From assembly GCA_904066235.2 (NCBI GenBank), contig CAJFCV020000002.1:62001-126000 (forward strand): DNA of 64,000 bases. The letters are read 5' to 3'. This DNA is from Bursaphelenchus xylophilus. Taxonomy: Eukaryota > Nematoda > Chromadorea > Rhabditida > Aphelenchoididae. This document shows, in pieces, positions 1 through 10,872 of this stretch. The notes under the pieces were generated by a model. It was not told the DNA's origin and ran no database searches. It saw only the letters and a program-made list of their open reading frames with translations. Every line of letters starts with the position of its first letter. Positions within the stretch are counted from its first letter, which is position 1. The position numbers and the translations under genes are program-made.

Positions 1-655
1 CAACTCTACTGGACAGACTTTAATGGTCAACGGCGTGGAATTGGGGTTAGTACAGTCACTTGTGTACTTAGGCCAAATTATACACCTTCCAAGAGACCAC
101 GGTGCAGAAGTAAATAGGCGAGTAAGCTCGGCGTGGAATGTCTACCGAAAAGTCCGCAGCCTAATGCGAAGCCGGATGACGCCCATGGCTACGAAACGCA
201 AGTCCTGGCATGTTTGTGTCCTACCAGCTTTTTTGTACGGATCTGAAGCTTGGGCACTGACGAAATCGTCCGAAACAAAGCTGGTCAGATGCCAAAGACG
301 AATGGAAAGGCATATGCTATGCCACCGACTTGTCGATCGTGTGCCGAACGCGACGATTCGAGACCGAACCAAGTTGAAAGACGTGATTCAAGAAGCTCGA
401 AAGAGGAAGTGGAAATTTGCGAAGAAGATTGTGGAAGGAGACCAGGAAAGATGGGAAGCACGGCTTCTGAACTGGAAGCCCGATACCAAAAGGCCGCTGG
501 GAAGACCAAGAACGCGAAGACGACTTCAAGAACTTCTACAAGTTTAACATAGTGGGACAGAACTGGAGAACCGACGTGACATTCCCATCTTGGCCCCGAA
601 TCATGGCCCGTTTCTTTACTTTTGATAGATGATTAGCGGAAATAAATTAAAATTA
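1..655 (+). mobile_element. 3' end of an RTE-type non-LTR retrotransposon (decayed, runs off the window)
   Basis: The frame at 23-547 encodes the C-terminal part of an RTE-like reverse transcriptase: a YLGQ motif, then a VLPAFLYGSEAW block and a basic GRPRTRR stretch, as in the end of RTE open reading frames. The expected C-terminal residues (WRTDVTFPSWPRIMARF) continue to a stop in a different frame at about 500-627, so the copy appears frameshifted and inactive. The 3' tail (571-655) ends in an AT-rich run and recurs at 1619-1700. The endonuclease and catalytic reverse-transcriptase motifs would lie upstream of the window. Confidence 0.8.
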
Positions 656-780
656 AATTAAATTTGAAATGTTAATATTCCCATATTTTTTTATCTTAAA
701 TTTGAAGCCGCTACATGGCCCAAAACTAAGTGCCTTTATCGTTATCACACTGATACAGTATTATAAAGCAACTCTCCAAT

Positions 781-1302
781 ATATAGGGCTCGGGGTCTTT
801 ACTTTTCATCGGCTCTGCGAATTTGTTTTGCAAAAAGGCGTTCAGCACGCCCTGCTGAACGCTTTTTCGCAAAATCGGTTCAGCAGTTTCTTCTGTCGAA
901 ATTTCGTGAACGGGAAATGATAAAAGCCGTTCATTTTGTGAATTTTCGTCCTGTTTTTTCTTTTTTTTTGGTAGATTTCGAAACCGTCTGAATTAGTTCA
1001 GAGTCGGCTGAACTAGTGCAAAAAACCGAGGTCTTTGAACACGTTAACCTGTTAATTTTCCTTTGAAAATTTTATAACCAGTGAATTGGTTCAATGTTTT
1101 GTGAACCAATTCAAACATTGAACCCCCTTTCCAATCGGCTCTGAACGGGTTGGACACCAGTTCAAACCGTGAACGGTTTATTGCAAAAACCGTTCACGAT
1201 TTGAACTGATTTTGCAAAAAGGCGTTCAGCGGAAATTCTGAACGCCTTTTTGCAAAACAAATTCGCAGAGCCGATGAAAAGTAAAGACCCCGAGCCCTAT
1301 AT
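781..1302. mobile_element. Palindromic MITE-like element with 65-bp terminal inverted repeats
   Basis: Positions 781-845 and 1238-1302 are near-perfect inverted complements beginning ATATAGGGCTCGGGG. The interior holds further inverted pairs built on GTTCAG and GAACGG motifs. It carries no coding sequence, so it is non-autonomous. The flanks are AT-rich and TA-like, so the exact duplication is not resolved. Confidence 0.8.
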
Positions 1303-1499
1303 CACGCCACAAATCCGGGAAATATATGAATATTGATTTGGGGGACTAAAAAATTTTTTAATATCTGAAAGATGTGGCCTTAAATGTGAATATAAGTGCG
1401 TGCAGGGGCAAATTCGCGCTTCCAGGGTTCGCGAAACCGGAGCAAACGAGTGTGTCTTGCGGTTTACAAAAAATTTATTCACTCTTGATTCCTTCCGTT

Positions 1500-1702
1500 C
1501 ACACCGCGGTGAGCGGTTGGGTTTCCTGCCGACGATGCCGTTGCTGGCAACAACCCCTACGGAGGATGGCAGAAGCTCAAGCCGTGGCAGGACCTGCTTG
1601 AGGATTGGCACACTGGATAACCGACGTGACATCCCCATCTTGGCCCCGAATCATGGCCCGTTTCTCTACTTTTGATAGATGATCAGCGGAAATAAAATGA
1701 AT
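1500..1702 (+). mobile_element. Second 3'-terminal fragment of the RTE element
   Basis: Bases 1619-1700 repeat the tail at 571-655 almost exactly, including the GACGTGACAT and GATAGATGATCAG blocks. The sequence just upstream (1500-1618) has coding-like composition but no continuous RTE frame. It is a 5'-truncated or heavily diverged copy in the same orientation. Confidence 0.65.
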
Positions 1703-1821
1703 TGAATCTTGATTCAAGCGTGCAATGTAAGGACAGAATATTGTTTCAATAGTTTATTCATGATATAACAACTATGCTCTGCAGCTTATTCATTTATAAT
1801 ATATACCCGTAATGAACAAAA

Positions 1822-4041
1822 TTATGCGATTTTTTCTGATTTCATCTTATTTGCCACCAGCTGGCGGGCCACAACCGTACCCAGTTTCCTCGCGGCAAAG
1901 ATTGTTACCCATAGCGCTGTCACAAACACGGCGAAGATAAAAAGGGCGGCATCCACACAGAAGTACTGAACCCAGCTCATTGGCGGGATATTCACCTTCT
2001 TCAGCTCGTCGCCATATTTGGTAGCGTAGCTCACAGCGTCCAAAAATACTTGTTCAGATCGCTGAGGAGCGTCCTTCATCATAGCCTGCTTTCTGAGGAT
2101 GTTCTCTTTGTAGCTAAAAATGCCAATTACATTTGTACGCGATGTGTCGTTATCCTACCTTGGATTCTCCAACACTGCTTTCAGCGCTTCAGAAATGCTG
2201 TCCGCCGTCAGTGTATATTTATCCAATATAACTCCGATTCCGTGGTATTTTGTAAGCGCTGCCGTTCGCTTCTGATCCATAAACATTGGGACTGAGATCA
2301 ATGGGACTCCGAAGTTAATGGCTTCGAATAAGCCGGTGATTCCACCATGAGAAATCATCGCTTTTGTCTTGGGATGGGCCAATAGGGCGGGTTGATTGAC
2401 CCATTTCGCCACATGTATATTAGGAATAGCTTCGAAAATAGACTGCAATAAGATAACTTAATTTAAATTCAAACCAAACTTGCCTTAATCTCCGGATCAT
2501 CCGCATTTTCCATCTGCCATAAAAATTGGTAATCCTTGAATCGCGAAAAAGCTGAGATAAAGGCGCCACGAATCGCTGGACTCATCTGTTTCGTATTCAC
2601 AATGGAGCCGAACGAGAGCCAAACAACTCCTTTCTTGGCCTTCTCAAAGATCGGCTGCAGGAAGGCGTCAATTTTCTCGGCTTTGGGCATCCCGATTCCT
2701 CCAACCTGCTTGATTTGAGGGGTCGAAAAGTCGGGGAAATTGAGGAATTCAAGGGAATTCACAAAGCTGTAGATAACGCCGGCAGCAAGGTCGGCGTTCG
2801 AGGTGGAGTTCGGAGGAAGAGATCTTGGTTTAAGGCCGCTAAATCCCCGCAGTTTCATTGGGATCAAAATGTGATATCTCAAATAGTTGTACAAGTTGAC
2901 CACCCGGTCGAAGAATGACATCAAATGGCCTGAGGGAGGTACTTCGTTGTAGACTGCAAACAAAATATAAAGTTCGTCTCGCTGTGTAAACTACAGTACT
3001 CAAAATTGACTCTTACCAGGCACAAGTCCTGGAGGCGAGGGTATGCTGAAATCATTTCTGCTCGGAAAAGCGAGACCATGCACCGAGAAGTACATAATCT
3101 TGTCAATTCCCAGGACATTAGCCACGAACAATCCGCATGAATCGACATGCTCGACGAAGGCGGCGTCGTATTTTTTGGATCTCAATAAATTCATGTAGCC
3201 CTTGTCTTCTAATGTTGCGTCACACCCCTTTGTCATCAATTCGTCCATAACGTTCAGACCCTCCCAAGTGAAGGCATCACCGCTTTGAGTAAAGACATCG
3301 TGATACATTGGAACCCGCATCGTTAGTTGGTTGAGCTCCTCGACGTTCGCAAGAGTGTGGACGCTGACATTGGCCTTCTTAGCGGCGGCTCCGGAGACAA
3401 ATGTGTTGTAGCGGCGGATTACGAAGTCCTGGAAGGAAAGCAATGAACAGAGCGAATTTTCTAAAGGACTTGAACTACTTTGCAGTCAAGCTGGCAATTT
3501 CTAACATCACTAGAAGTTCAAGCCTAGGAATGAAATTCATCAAACCATTTTTGAATCTACAAGGGAAGTACCCCAAGTGCGACGCTCAGATTTTCTTTAA
3601 ATTTTGCACACACGTCGAGAATAGACCAAATATCAATTCCTGAAAGTTTCAGCTCGCGCTTTGCAAGCGCCACGGGCCGAGAAAATTTGAAGGGGGCCGG
3701 GGCCGGGCCGACCTCTTCCGGCCCCCGGGCCGGGCCGCGATTTTCGGCCCGGCCCGGCCCCCCAGCCATGTCTAGGCTGTACTAAGTTTACGCCACGTTT
3801 CATCGAATTCGAAAACTATTGCTTACACTTCCGATACTTATCAATTATATAAGCTAATCAAATTTGCACCCTAAAGGCTTAATGCACTTACCACCTCATG
3901 CCCATTCTCCACTAATAAATCGGCCAATCGCCCCCCAAATGACATGTGCGAATAGGCAAAGTTGATGACTTGAAACAGGTATCTGTATCCATGGACTTGG
4001 GGAAGAGAAAGCAAGAACAATGCAACAAAGAATGAATTCAT
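1822..4041 (-). CDS. UDP-glycosyltransferase (UGT paralogue 1)
   Basis: This is probably an ER membrane enzyme that transfers a sugar from a UDP-sugar to small lipophilic substrates (detoxification or metabolism). Exons on the minus strand are 4041-3892, 3428-3017, 2953-2484, 2442-2159 and 2113-1822, giving 535 aa. The N-terminus is a signal peptide. The catalytic-type His lies at about 32 in AYSHMS. The donor-sugar signature runs from ISHGG (about 375-378) to MFMDQ, with the Asp-Gln pair at about 400-401. A C-terminal membrane segment (starting FCVDAALFIF) precedes a short basic tail. The fourth exon ends in AAG|gcaagt, a GC donor instead of GT. The long first intron holds a truncated MITE and a GC-rich repeat. 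A close paralogue follows upstream at 5532-9372. Confidence 0.93.
3560..3700. repeat. Truncated copy of MITE family A in UGT1 intron 1
   Basis: It starts CAAGGGAAGTACCCCAAGTG and continues with the left half of family A (see 19913-20361): GCGACGCTCAGATTTT, then the GCACACACGTCG and AGCTCGCGCTTTGC blocks. The right half is absent; a GC-rich stretch follows. Confidence 0.7.
3691..3772. repeat. GC-rich low-complexity block of GGCC/CCGG units
   Basis: About 80 bases are almost entirely made of ggcc/ccgg permutations around a single CGATTTTCGG palindrome. Composition is strikingly unlike the AT-rich intron that holds it. Similar but shorter GCCCGGCCC strings occur near 14190. Function unknown. 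Confidence 0.6.
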
Positions 4042-4568
4042 TGTCTACTGAAGCTGTAACAGTGCTCAGCCGTCTTTTAATACCCCTCCTTTCTTCGACC
4101 TTTCCATTAAACTTCCGTTAACAAGAATTGTCAACTATGTTAACACTCCGATTCGTATGAATAGAGAACGTAAAAGGTGGGCGTTCGAGATGGTGGAGAA
4201 TATGTTTCCTTGTTTTGCGGAGCTGGCAGTTCACGTGAACCGCGGGCATCGCATACGGTAGATCAACAAGAATGGCTTTTTTTACTATGGTTTTGGAAAG
4301 TGTGGTGTGTTGGGTGCACTTTTATCGGTGTTTTGGTACCCACAAGGAAAATGCTCCAAAAGGGACGGTCAGGTTTTGATGATACAAATTTAGGTTATTT
4401 TTTATAACGCATTTGCGAAGGCTCGCGCTTTGCGGAAACCACCGAGATTTTAGGTTGAAAGTTTTGATTTATATGTGCCCCATGTGCGGCGAGTACTCGC
4501 GAGTGTGCAAGATTGACAGAAAATTTGAGTCTCGCACTTCTACCACTTCCCTTGTCAGGTATAACTAA

Positions 4569-5008
4569 CAGGGGAAGTGTCCCAAGTGCGACGCTCAGAT
4601 TTTAATGAAACTTGGCACAAATTTAGAATAATTTCTTCTAAAATATATGCGAGAATTCTAGCTCGCGTTTTGCAAAAACAACCGAGATTTTTAGATCGAA
4701 AGTTGGCGAAAATTCAAAGCTCTTCGCCGAATTTCGGCACAAAAAGTTCCATGCCTATTTCTACCATAGAGGGTAATGTTTCCACAAAATATCAATTGTT
4801 TCCGCACGGAACTATCAAAGTTATGATCAAAAAGTGTTTTTCCCTCTGACCGCTTAGCGTACTCTCTTGGCGGCAAACATCGTTCATTATATCGGCCACG
4901 CGTGCAAAGCGCGAGGTAAAATTTTCAGAAATTGTTACTTAGTTCATGATAGACGTGTGTGCAAAATTTAAAGAAAATCTGAACGTCGCACTTGGGGTAC
5001 TTCCCTTG
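4569..5008. mobile_element. MITE family A copy (440 bp, TAA target duplication)
   Basis: The left end CAGGGGAAGTGTCCCAAGTG is inverted at the right end, ending CACTTGGGGTACTTCCCTTG. Both sides are flanked by TAA. The 3-bp TWA duplication and the lack of coding capacity fit a Tourist-like (PIF/Harbinger-type) MITE. It lies between the two UGT genes. Confidence 0.78.
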
Positions 5009-5531
5009 TAAGCCCATTATTGTTGTCGCACTTTTTGGTTCAATTTTGATTATTTATTATCATTGGAGTCACTGTCTCTTGAGAAAATTTAATACAGAAA
5101 AGAAGGATAATGGCAAAATGTGTTTGTTGTTTTATGTGTTCTCTCCATTTCGCATGTTCTCTCGTAAAAAATATTGTTGATTACTATACTGGCGGCCAAT
5201 GAATGAGCAAGTTGAAACTTTAAGGAATGTGTTGCGGTTATTTTTGAATCAATCAGAAACGTTGTAAGGCCGTATTTTCCGAGAAAACTTCTTCGTTGTT
5301 TACGTGGTTGTTACCAAAATTTTTTCGTTGCGCTCTTAATTGTTATCATAACCTTCTTAATTTGCACTATAACCAATCGTTTCCGTGACGAAAACGGCAA
5401 ATCGGGTATCGTTGAATATTGAGCAGACATGAATACCGTATACAGCAAAGATGTGAAAAATTTTATTTAGCATTTAATAGAAGCTAGAATAAACACGTTA
5501 GAGCAGAGTTCATAGTATGGAAGAACGTTTG

Positions 5532-8500
5532 CTACGAGTGTTTCGCCTTCTTTCCTTTCCGCTTTCCAGGAATGACCTTGAAAATTTTCTTCACGAGACA
5601 AAGAGCAAACCATGTTACTATTACAATAACGGTAAATGCTACCGCAACCACATCAACGCAGAAGTACGGTATCCAATGCATTGGTGGGACGTTTGTCTTC
5701 TGTAATCGGTGACCATACTTTGTCGCGTAAGTAACGGAATCCAGAAAGATCTGTTCGGCTTTCCGAGGGGCGTCCTTCATCATCGCTTGCGTTATCAAGA
5801 TGTTCTCTTTGTAACTGAAAAATGAGGTAAAGGCGTAAACATGGTAGCCAAAAAGCATAAAGTTGGCAGATATAGAGGCTAGGAAGTATACCCGATTTCT
5901 GGCCATCCCTCCTTATCCTTATGACTTGTCAGCGGCAAAGATCTTTAAATATATCAAAAATTTTTGTAGCGCACGAACTAGCGTTTGCGGAAATTGCTGT
6001 TTAAATCACAAATCACCAGCCACCCTCCGCGTCACTTCGTTTTCAATTACCTAGGATTTTCGAGCACTTCCTTCAGTGCTTCTGCGACCTTCTCTGCGCT
6101 CAATGTGTATTTATCCAATATCACCCCAATTCCGTGGTATTTCGCCAACGCTGCTGATCGTTTATGATCCATGAACATTGGGATCGAGATCAGTGGGACT
6201 CCATAATAAACTGCTTCAAATAACCCAGTAAGGCCGCCATGAGAAATCATCGCTTTGGTCTTGGGATTGGCCAACAGCGCTGGCTGATTTACCCATTTTA
6301 CCACGTGAATATTGGAATAAGGCGCAAAGATGGCCTACAAATTAATTTACGGAGTAATTACGATTCTATAAATACCTTAGTTTCCTTATCCTCGGCGTTG
6401 TTCATTTGCCATAGAAATTGGTAATCCTCAAATTGGGAAAACGCGGCAATGAAGGCATTTTTGATTGTTGGACTCATCTTCTTTGTGTCCACAATGGACC
6501 CGAATGAGAACCAAACAACTCCTTTTTTGGCTTTCTTAATGATCGGCAGTAAAAAATCGTCCACTTGACCGGCTTTGAGTAGCCCGATTCCACCAACATG
6601 TTTGATTTGAGTGGTAGAAAAGTCAGGGAAATTGAGGAATTCGAGGGAATTCACAAAATTGTAGACAACTCTGGAAGCAAGCTCGGGCGTTGACGGCGTA
6701 CCTGGTGGAACGAGGCCGGGACGGAGGTCCTCCTGAAGAAATTATTGAATGATTTTTCAGACGCTACTGTCTCAATATTTCATTCGTATAAAAGTGCAGT
6801 CACCGCTTTTCATGCTTTTCACATGGCTTCGCTGAATTCTGAAGTCACAAACTTTATTTAATACACATTTTTACTTTCTTGGTATTCCCTAGAGTTTTTA
6901 AACAAGGAAGACCCACAGTAAACAAAAAGGAAATGCTTACGAGTACATTGTGAAGCCTTAGAGGTATCAAGAAATGGTAACGGAAGTAATGGTACAAGTT
7001 TATGGCCCGCTCAACAAACGACATTCGATGGCCGGATGGGGGAACTTCATTGTAGACTGAAAATGTTTCCTGTGTAAAAATACGGTAAGATTTTGAAGTT
7101 GTATGTATGAATTGAGCTGAAGGGATCTGCAGAAACTCGGAAAGGACCAAAAAAAATCTTTAGAGAGGGTTAATTGACTAATTGAGAAAGTTAAATAGAT
7201 GCTCAACGAACGTTTGTTATAGACAGATTTTGTTGTACGGAATCAACGAATTAGAGGCTTACGCTTACCCGGAATTAACCCAGGAGGGGAGGGAATGCTA
7301 AAGTGATTCCGATGCGGCATACTGACTCCTTGAACCGAAAAATACATTACAGTTTTAATTCCGAGCAGCTCTGCCATCAACAGTCCACAGGAATCATAGT
7401 GCTCAACAAAAGCGGCATCATATTTTTGCGATTTCAATCTGTTTGTGAGATCTTGATCCTCCAAAGTGCCTAAAATTGGTTCGTTACATTTGCCAACGTA
7501 TTCTACACTTGCCTTCACATCCCTTTACCAAAACGCGACGAAAAATTCCCAATGTTTTCCAAGTAAAAATGTCACCGCTTTGAGTGAACACATCATGGTA
7601 CATTGGGACCTGCCTCATGAGCTGGTTGAGTTTCTCTACATCCTTTGGAGTGTGGACTATGACATTCGCCGTTTTTGCGCCATTTCCGGAGATGAATGTG
7701 TTGTAGCGGCGGACGACAAAGTCCTGAGAAAGAAATGTTTTGAATGTGGTATTGCTAAAGCCTTATGCTTATCAAAATGCGGTATGGCTAAAGCCTTATG
7801 CTTATCAAATGTTAAGCATAAAAGTCCGAACCCCTCAATTTACAAGGGAAATGTTCCCAATGCGACACTCAGAATTTCTTTGAACTATTCAGGCATTTCC
7901 TTGGGTTAAATGCCAATTCCTGAACATTTAGCTTGCTCTTATCTTCTCTGCAACGGCAGACAAAATGTTCATAATTCTTTGGCGCCAAGAGAATGAATGC
8001 GAACAGTGATCAGAGTGAGAAATAAGTCTTTGGCGATATATTGGTCCACCAGGAAAATAACGTAAATTTGTCGAACTTTGAAATCGCCCATCCTCGCCTT
8101 GCGACGGTTAGCAGCAGCTGAAGATTTGGTGCCTGACTGCAACAAGCCGAGATATTTTGTGCCGACAAATCTTCGTTATTTTCCCAACAGTCTGATACCT
8201 GCCTATTTCAAAAAAAGTGTCGAACTTTTGCCAACTTTTTACAAAGAATCTGGCATGTTCCATATAAAGCTGGTCATATAAATATTAAAAAATAAAAATT
8301 TTTTTCCCATATCGCGATTTTCGGTGCACAAAAAAATCGACGCCCAAGCCGAAAAATTGGCGTCGACGTAATTTCTTGAGCACCGAATTCCGAAATGCGG
8401 TGCTGATTTACATTTTTGTGCACCAAAAATCGCGATTTGGGGAAAAAAAATTTTAACTCTTATATGACCACCTTTACATGAACAATAATCAAAATTAGAA

Positions 8501-9372
8501 ATGTTCCAATGGAATCCGACCGGCGCACCAGAAGCGCTCCACTTCTACAGGGTGTTCGTACAATTATGGAAAAAAACTATTCATTAAAAACTTTGTGCTC
8601 GGTGGTACACTCCGAATTTTTTTTTGCATTTTGCAGAAAAACCTTGGAGTTTCTAGATTCAAAAAAAAATTTTTTTTCTCTTATTGGCGGAGTTCCGTAA
8701 CCGCCTTGAATTTGGCGTAGTGGTTTTTTCACAAATGGGACTGTAAAAATAGGTTCATTTTTTTCTCCGCCGAATTGCCTTTTTTCTTATCCAAGTGGGC
8801 CGAAAACGCAATAAGTCGTATTTAGGCGCCATGCCACCAGGAATACCATACGTCTTGGTTTTAGAAAATTTTGACTCTCCAGAGTCGAAGAAAAAACGTC
8901 CGCCGAGGTTAAAAAATGTATCCGCCGAAAGACAAAAATTTGAAATAAATGTCATATCGTATCTTCCGAACCCTTTTCCCCCAATTTTCTTTACACATGC
9001 AACAATTTACAGCCTCATTTGTGAAAAAAACACTCCGCCGAATTCAAGGCGGATTACGGAAGTCTTCGCCGATAAAAGAAAAAATTTTTTTGATTCGAAA
9101 AACTCCAAGGTTTTTCTGAAAAATGCAAAAAAAAATTTCGGATTGGACCATCGAACACAAAGTTACATATTAATCAATAGTTTTTTCCATAATTCTAGGA
9201 ACACCCTGTATAATAAACATACAACTTGATGTCCTTGCTCCACCAAAAAATCAGCCAATTTCCCGGCATATGAAACATGTGAATAGGCAGTGTTTATGAC
9301 TTGAAATAAGAATCTATATCCATAGATTTGAGGAATAAAAGAAAGGATTAATGTTAGATAAAGGAAATTCAT
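5532..9372 (-). CDS. UDP-glycosyltransferase (UGT paralogue 2)
   Basis: Exons on the minus strand: 9372-9223, 7723-7513, 7469-7269, 7056-6941, 6732-6376, 6334-6051 and 5814-5532; 533 aa. The domain order matches paralogue 1: signal peptide, AYSHVS with the catalytic-type His, donor signature ISHGGLTGLFEA, membrane helix, basic tail. Two introns are absent from paralogue 1. One (7470-7512, 43 nt) begins GCAAGT and is required to keep frame; it restores KGCEGTLED against KGCDATLED in paralogue 1. The two exon pieces total 412 nt, exactly the single exon of paralogue 1. The conserved Asp-Gln of the donor site reads Asp-His (MFMDHKRSAA, about 401-402). Intron 1 is about 1.5 kb and full of transposons. 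Confidence 0.92.
7846..7930. repeat. Degenerate left end of MITE family A
   Basis: The string CAAGGGAAATGTTCCCAATG followed by CGACACTCAGAATTTC and ATGCCAATTCCTGA is a mutated version of the family A left half. It is preceded by TTA. It lies in UGT2 intron 1. Confidence 0.55.
8041..8210. repeat. Degenerate copy of the 170-bp repeat seen at 15985-16154
   Basis: The stretch CGCCCATCCTCGCCTTGCG, the AAAATAACG block and TTATTTTCCCAACAGTCTGATA match, in inverted orientation, the element at 15985-16154 with many substitutions. It lies in UGT2 intron 1. Confidence 0.55.
8272..8469. mobile_element. Small palindromic element (about 198 bp)
   Basis: The left arm starts GGTCATATAAATATT and ends with CGCGATTTTCGGTGCAC. 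The right arm is its inverse, from GTGCACCAAAAATCGCGAT to CTCTTATATGACC. The centre contains a second inverted pair around CGACGCC/GGCGTCG. It is non-coding. Confidence 0.75.
8548..9208. mobile_element. Tc1/mariner-like non-autonomous element (661 bp, TA duplication)
   Basis: The ends are CAGGGTGTTCGTACAATTAT and its inverse, flanked on both sides by TA. Long inverted arms extend inward for about 150 bases (GCAGAAAAACCTTGGAGTTT and its complement). The TA duplication and CAGGGTGTTC ends suggest a mariner-type MITE. Its right end lies 14 bases from the 5' splice site of UGT2 exon 1. Confidence 0.75.
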
Positions 9373-10860
9373 AGTTTGTAACAGAAAGATAATTTTTTAA
9401 ATTTCCCTTCGTCGACGCTTATTTTCAAGCTCTTTCTTCCGTTAATTGACGACCTTGTCAACAAAATGATGAATGAAAAGGGCGATTGAGAAAACATTTG
9501 TAGAAAGTCTGTCTTTGTAAAAATGAAAAAATTGTAGGCTTGCAAGAAAAACCATACTACAGAACCAACTATATATAAATTAATGTCTTCTATGGCATAC
9601 AGATTTTCCTGCGATTTGGTACACGTTAAATGATATTACCAAGTTTCACATCAAGCTTTTCACCGGCAACTGAGAAATTTGACGGCCATTTGAGCAAGAG
9701 AGCAGGCTACAAAAGCTAAAGGAAAAATTCTATCACATTACAAATGATCTAACCAATGTCGCACTCAAACTTGCAAGTGTAGAGGCGTTTGATCGAAGTG
9801 GCTCAAGGCGGTGTTATTTACAAGTTAAGAAATTACTATTATATTTGAAAAGCGTCATATATTCATCGTAAATGGCGGTTGATAAAGTCGGTAGCCAAGT
9901 TTGTGGGCATGGTTTTTATGGTTGTACAATTGCTCTAAAAATAAGTTCAGTCAACTCGATTTTTGTTAGATGCCCTTAGTTAATGTCCTCAAGTAATAGC
10001 TTCAACTTTCAAAAGGCCTACTTCGGGTCTGCATCTTTCTAGGGTCTTCATCTGTTATATGGGTTACCAAAGTACGAAAAGGAAGAACAAAAGCGCTTCA
10101 AAAAAACTCAATTTTTTTCCTGTTACCATGCACCTCAAAGTCATCAAAAAACTAAAGACCCAGTTCAAAGAAACAATTGTGGGGCGATACAAATGTTGCC
10201 CGTCCGTGCAAACACTTACCAAGGAAGTTGTAGTTGAATGCACTTACAAATTACACTCAGACTCAGATACGTCTCGAAACTTACAATGTTGGATTGTAGG
10301 CGCTACCAGTGCATTCCACTAGGCAGTTTAGTGGAATGCACTGGTAGAGTGCACGGTTAAGTTCTCTCGCGGTGTATTTTTGGCGGATTGAACAAAAAGT
10401 TAAAAATTCTTGAGAGTTAAGGCTACGGTACAAAATTTTTTGGCAAAAAAGTTAGATTGGGGCTTGTTTGACTATAAAAAACTGGGCTTCTCAGGAGTGA
10501 GCCGTTGTATTTGTGGATCGAATCCTTCCCATAGAACAGTAGAATATTTACGTACATAGACCCTTTCTCCAGTACATGGTTTAAAATTTGTAATTAAATT
10601 GAATCTTAGATTTCCCATTACTTTTTTGATTTTCTTCTAAAGTTACATTTGCAACGTTGAAGCATCTCTGTAAACGCTAATTTGCCACATTTGCAAGGCT
10701 GCTGACATTTTAACTGGATAAATTTGAACGTATCGCGTGTTAAAGCAAGAGGCCCAATTGAAGTTGCACTTACGTAATTCCCATTCATCCCTGTACGTGT
10801 ATATTTGTGCTCCTCGTGCCGCACAACCGGGAAACCGAATGAGGTAAAGTTATTGATTTT
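9373..10860. other. Intergenic, no gene seen
   Basis: AT-rich sequence upstream of UGT2 and of the first chemoreceptor. The only structure noticed is the perfect hairpin at 10303-10347. An unlocated first exon of the chemoreceptor could lie in the last few hundred bases. Confidence 0.5.
10303..10347. repeat. Perfect 18-bp inverted repeat with 9-nt loop
   Basis: CTACCAGTGCATTCCACT at 10303-10320 is exactly complementary to 10330-10347. The loop is AGGCAGTTT. A related GAATGCACTT string occurs at about 10236. It could be a small foldback or the end of a repeat. Confidence 0.7.
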
Positions 10861-10872
10861 ATGGTTTCAGAG

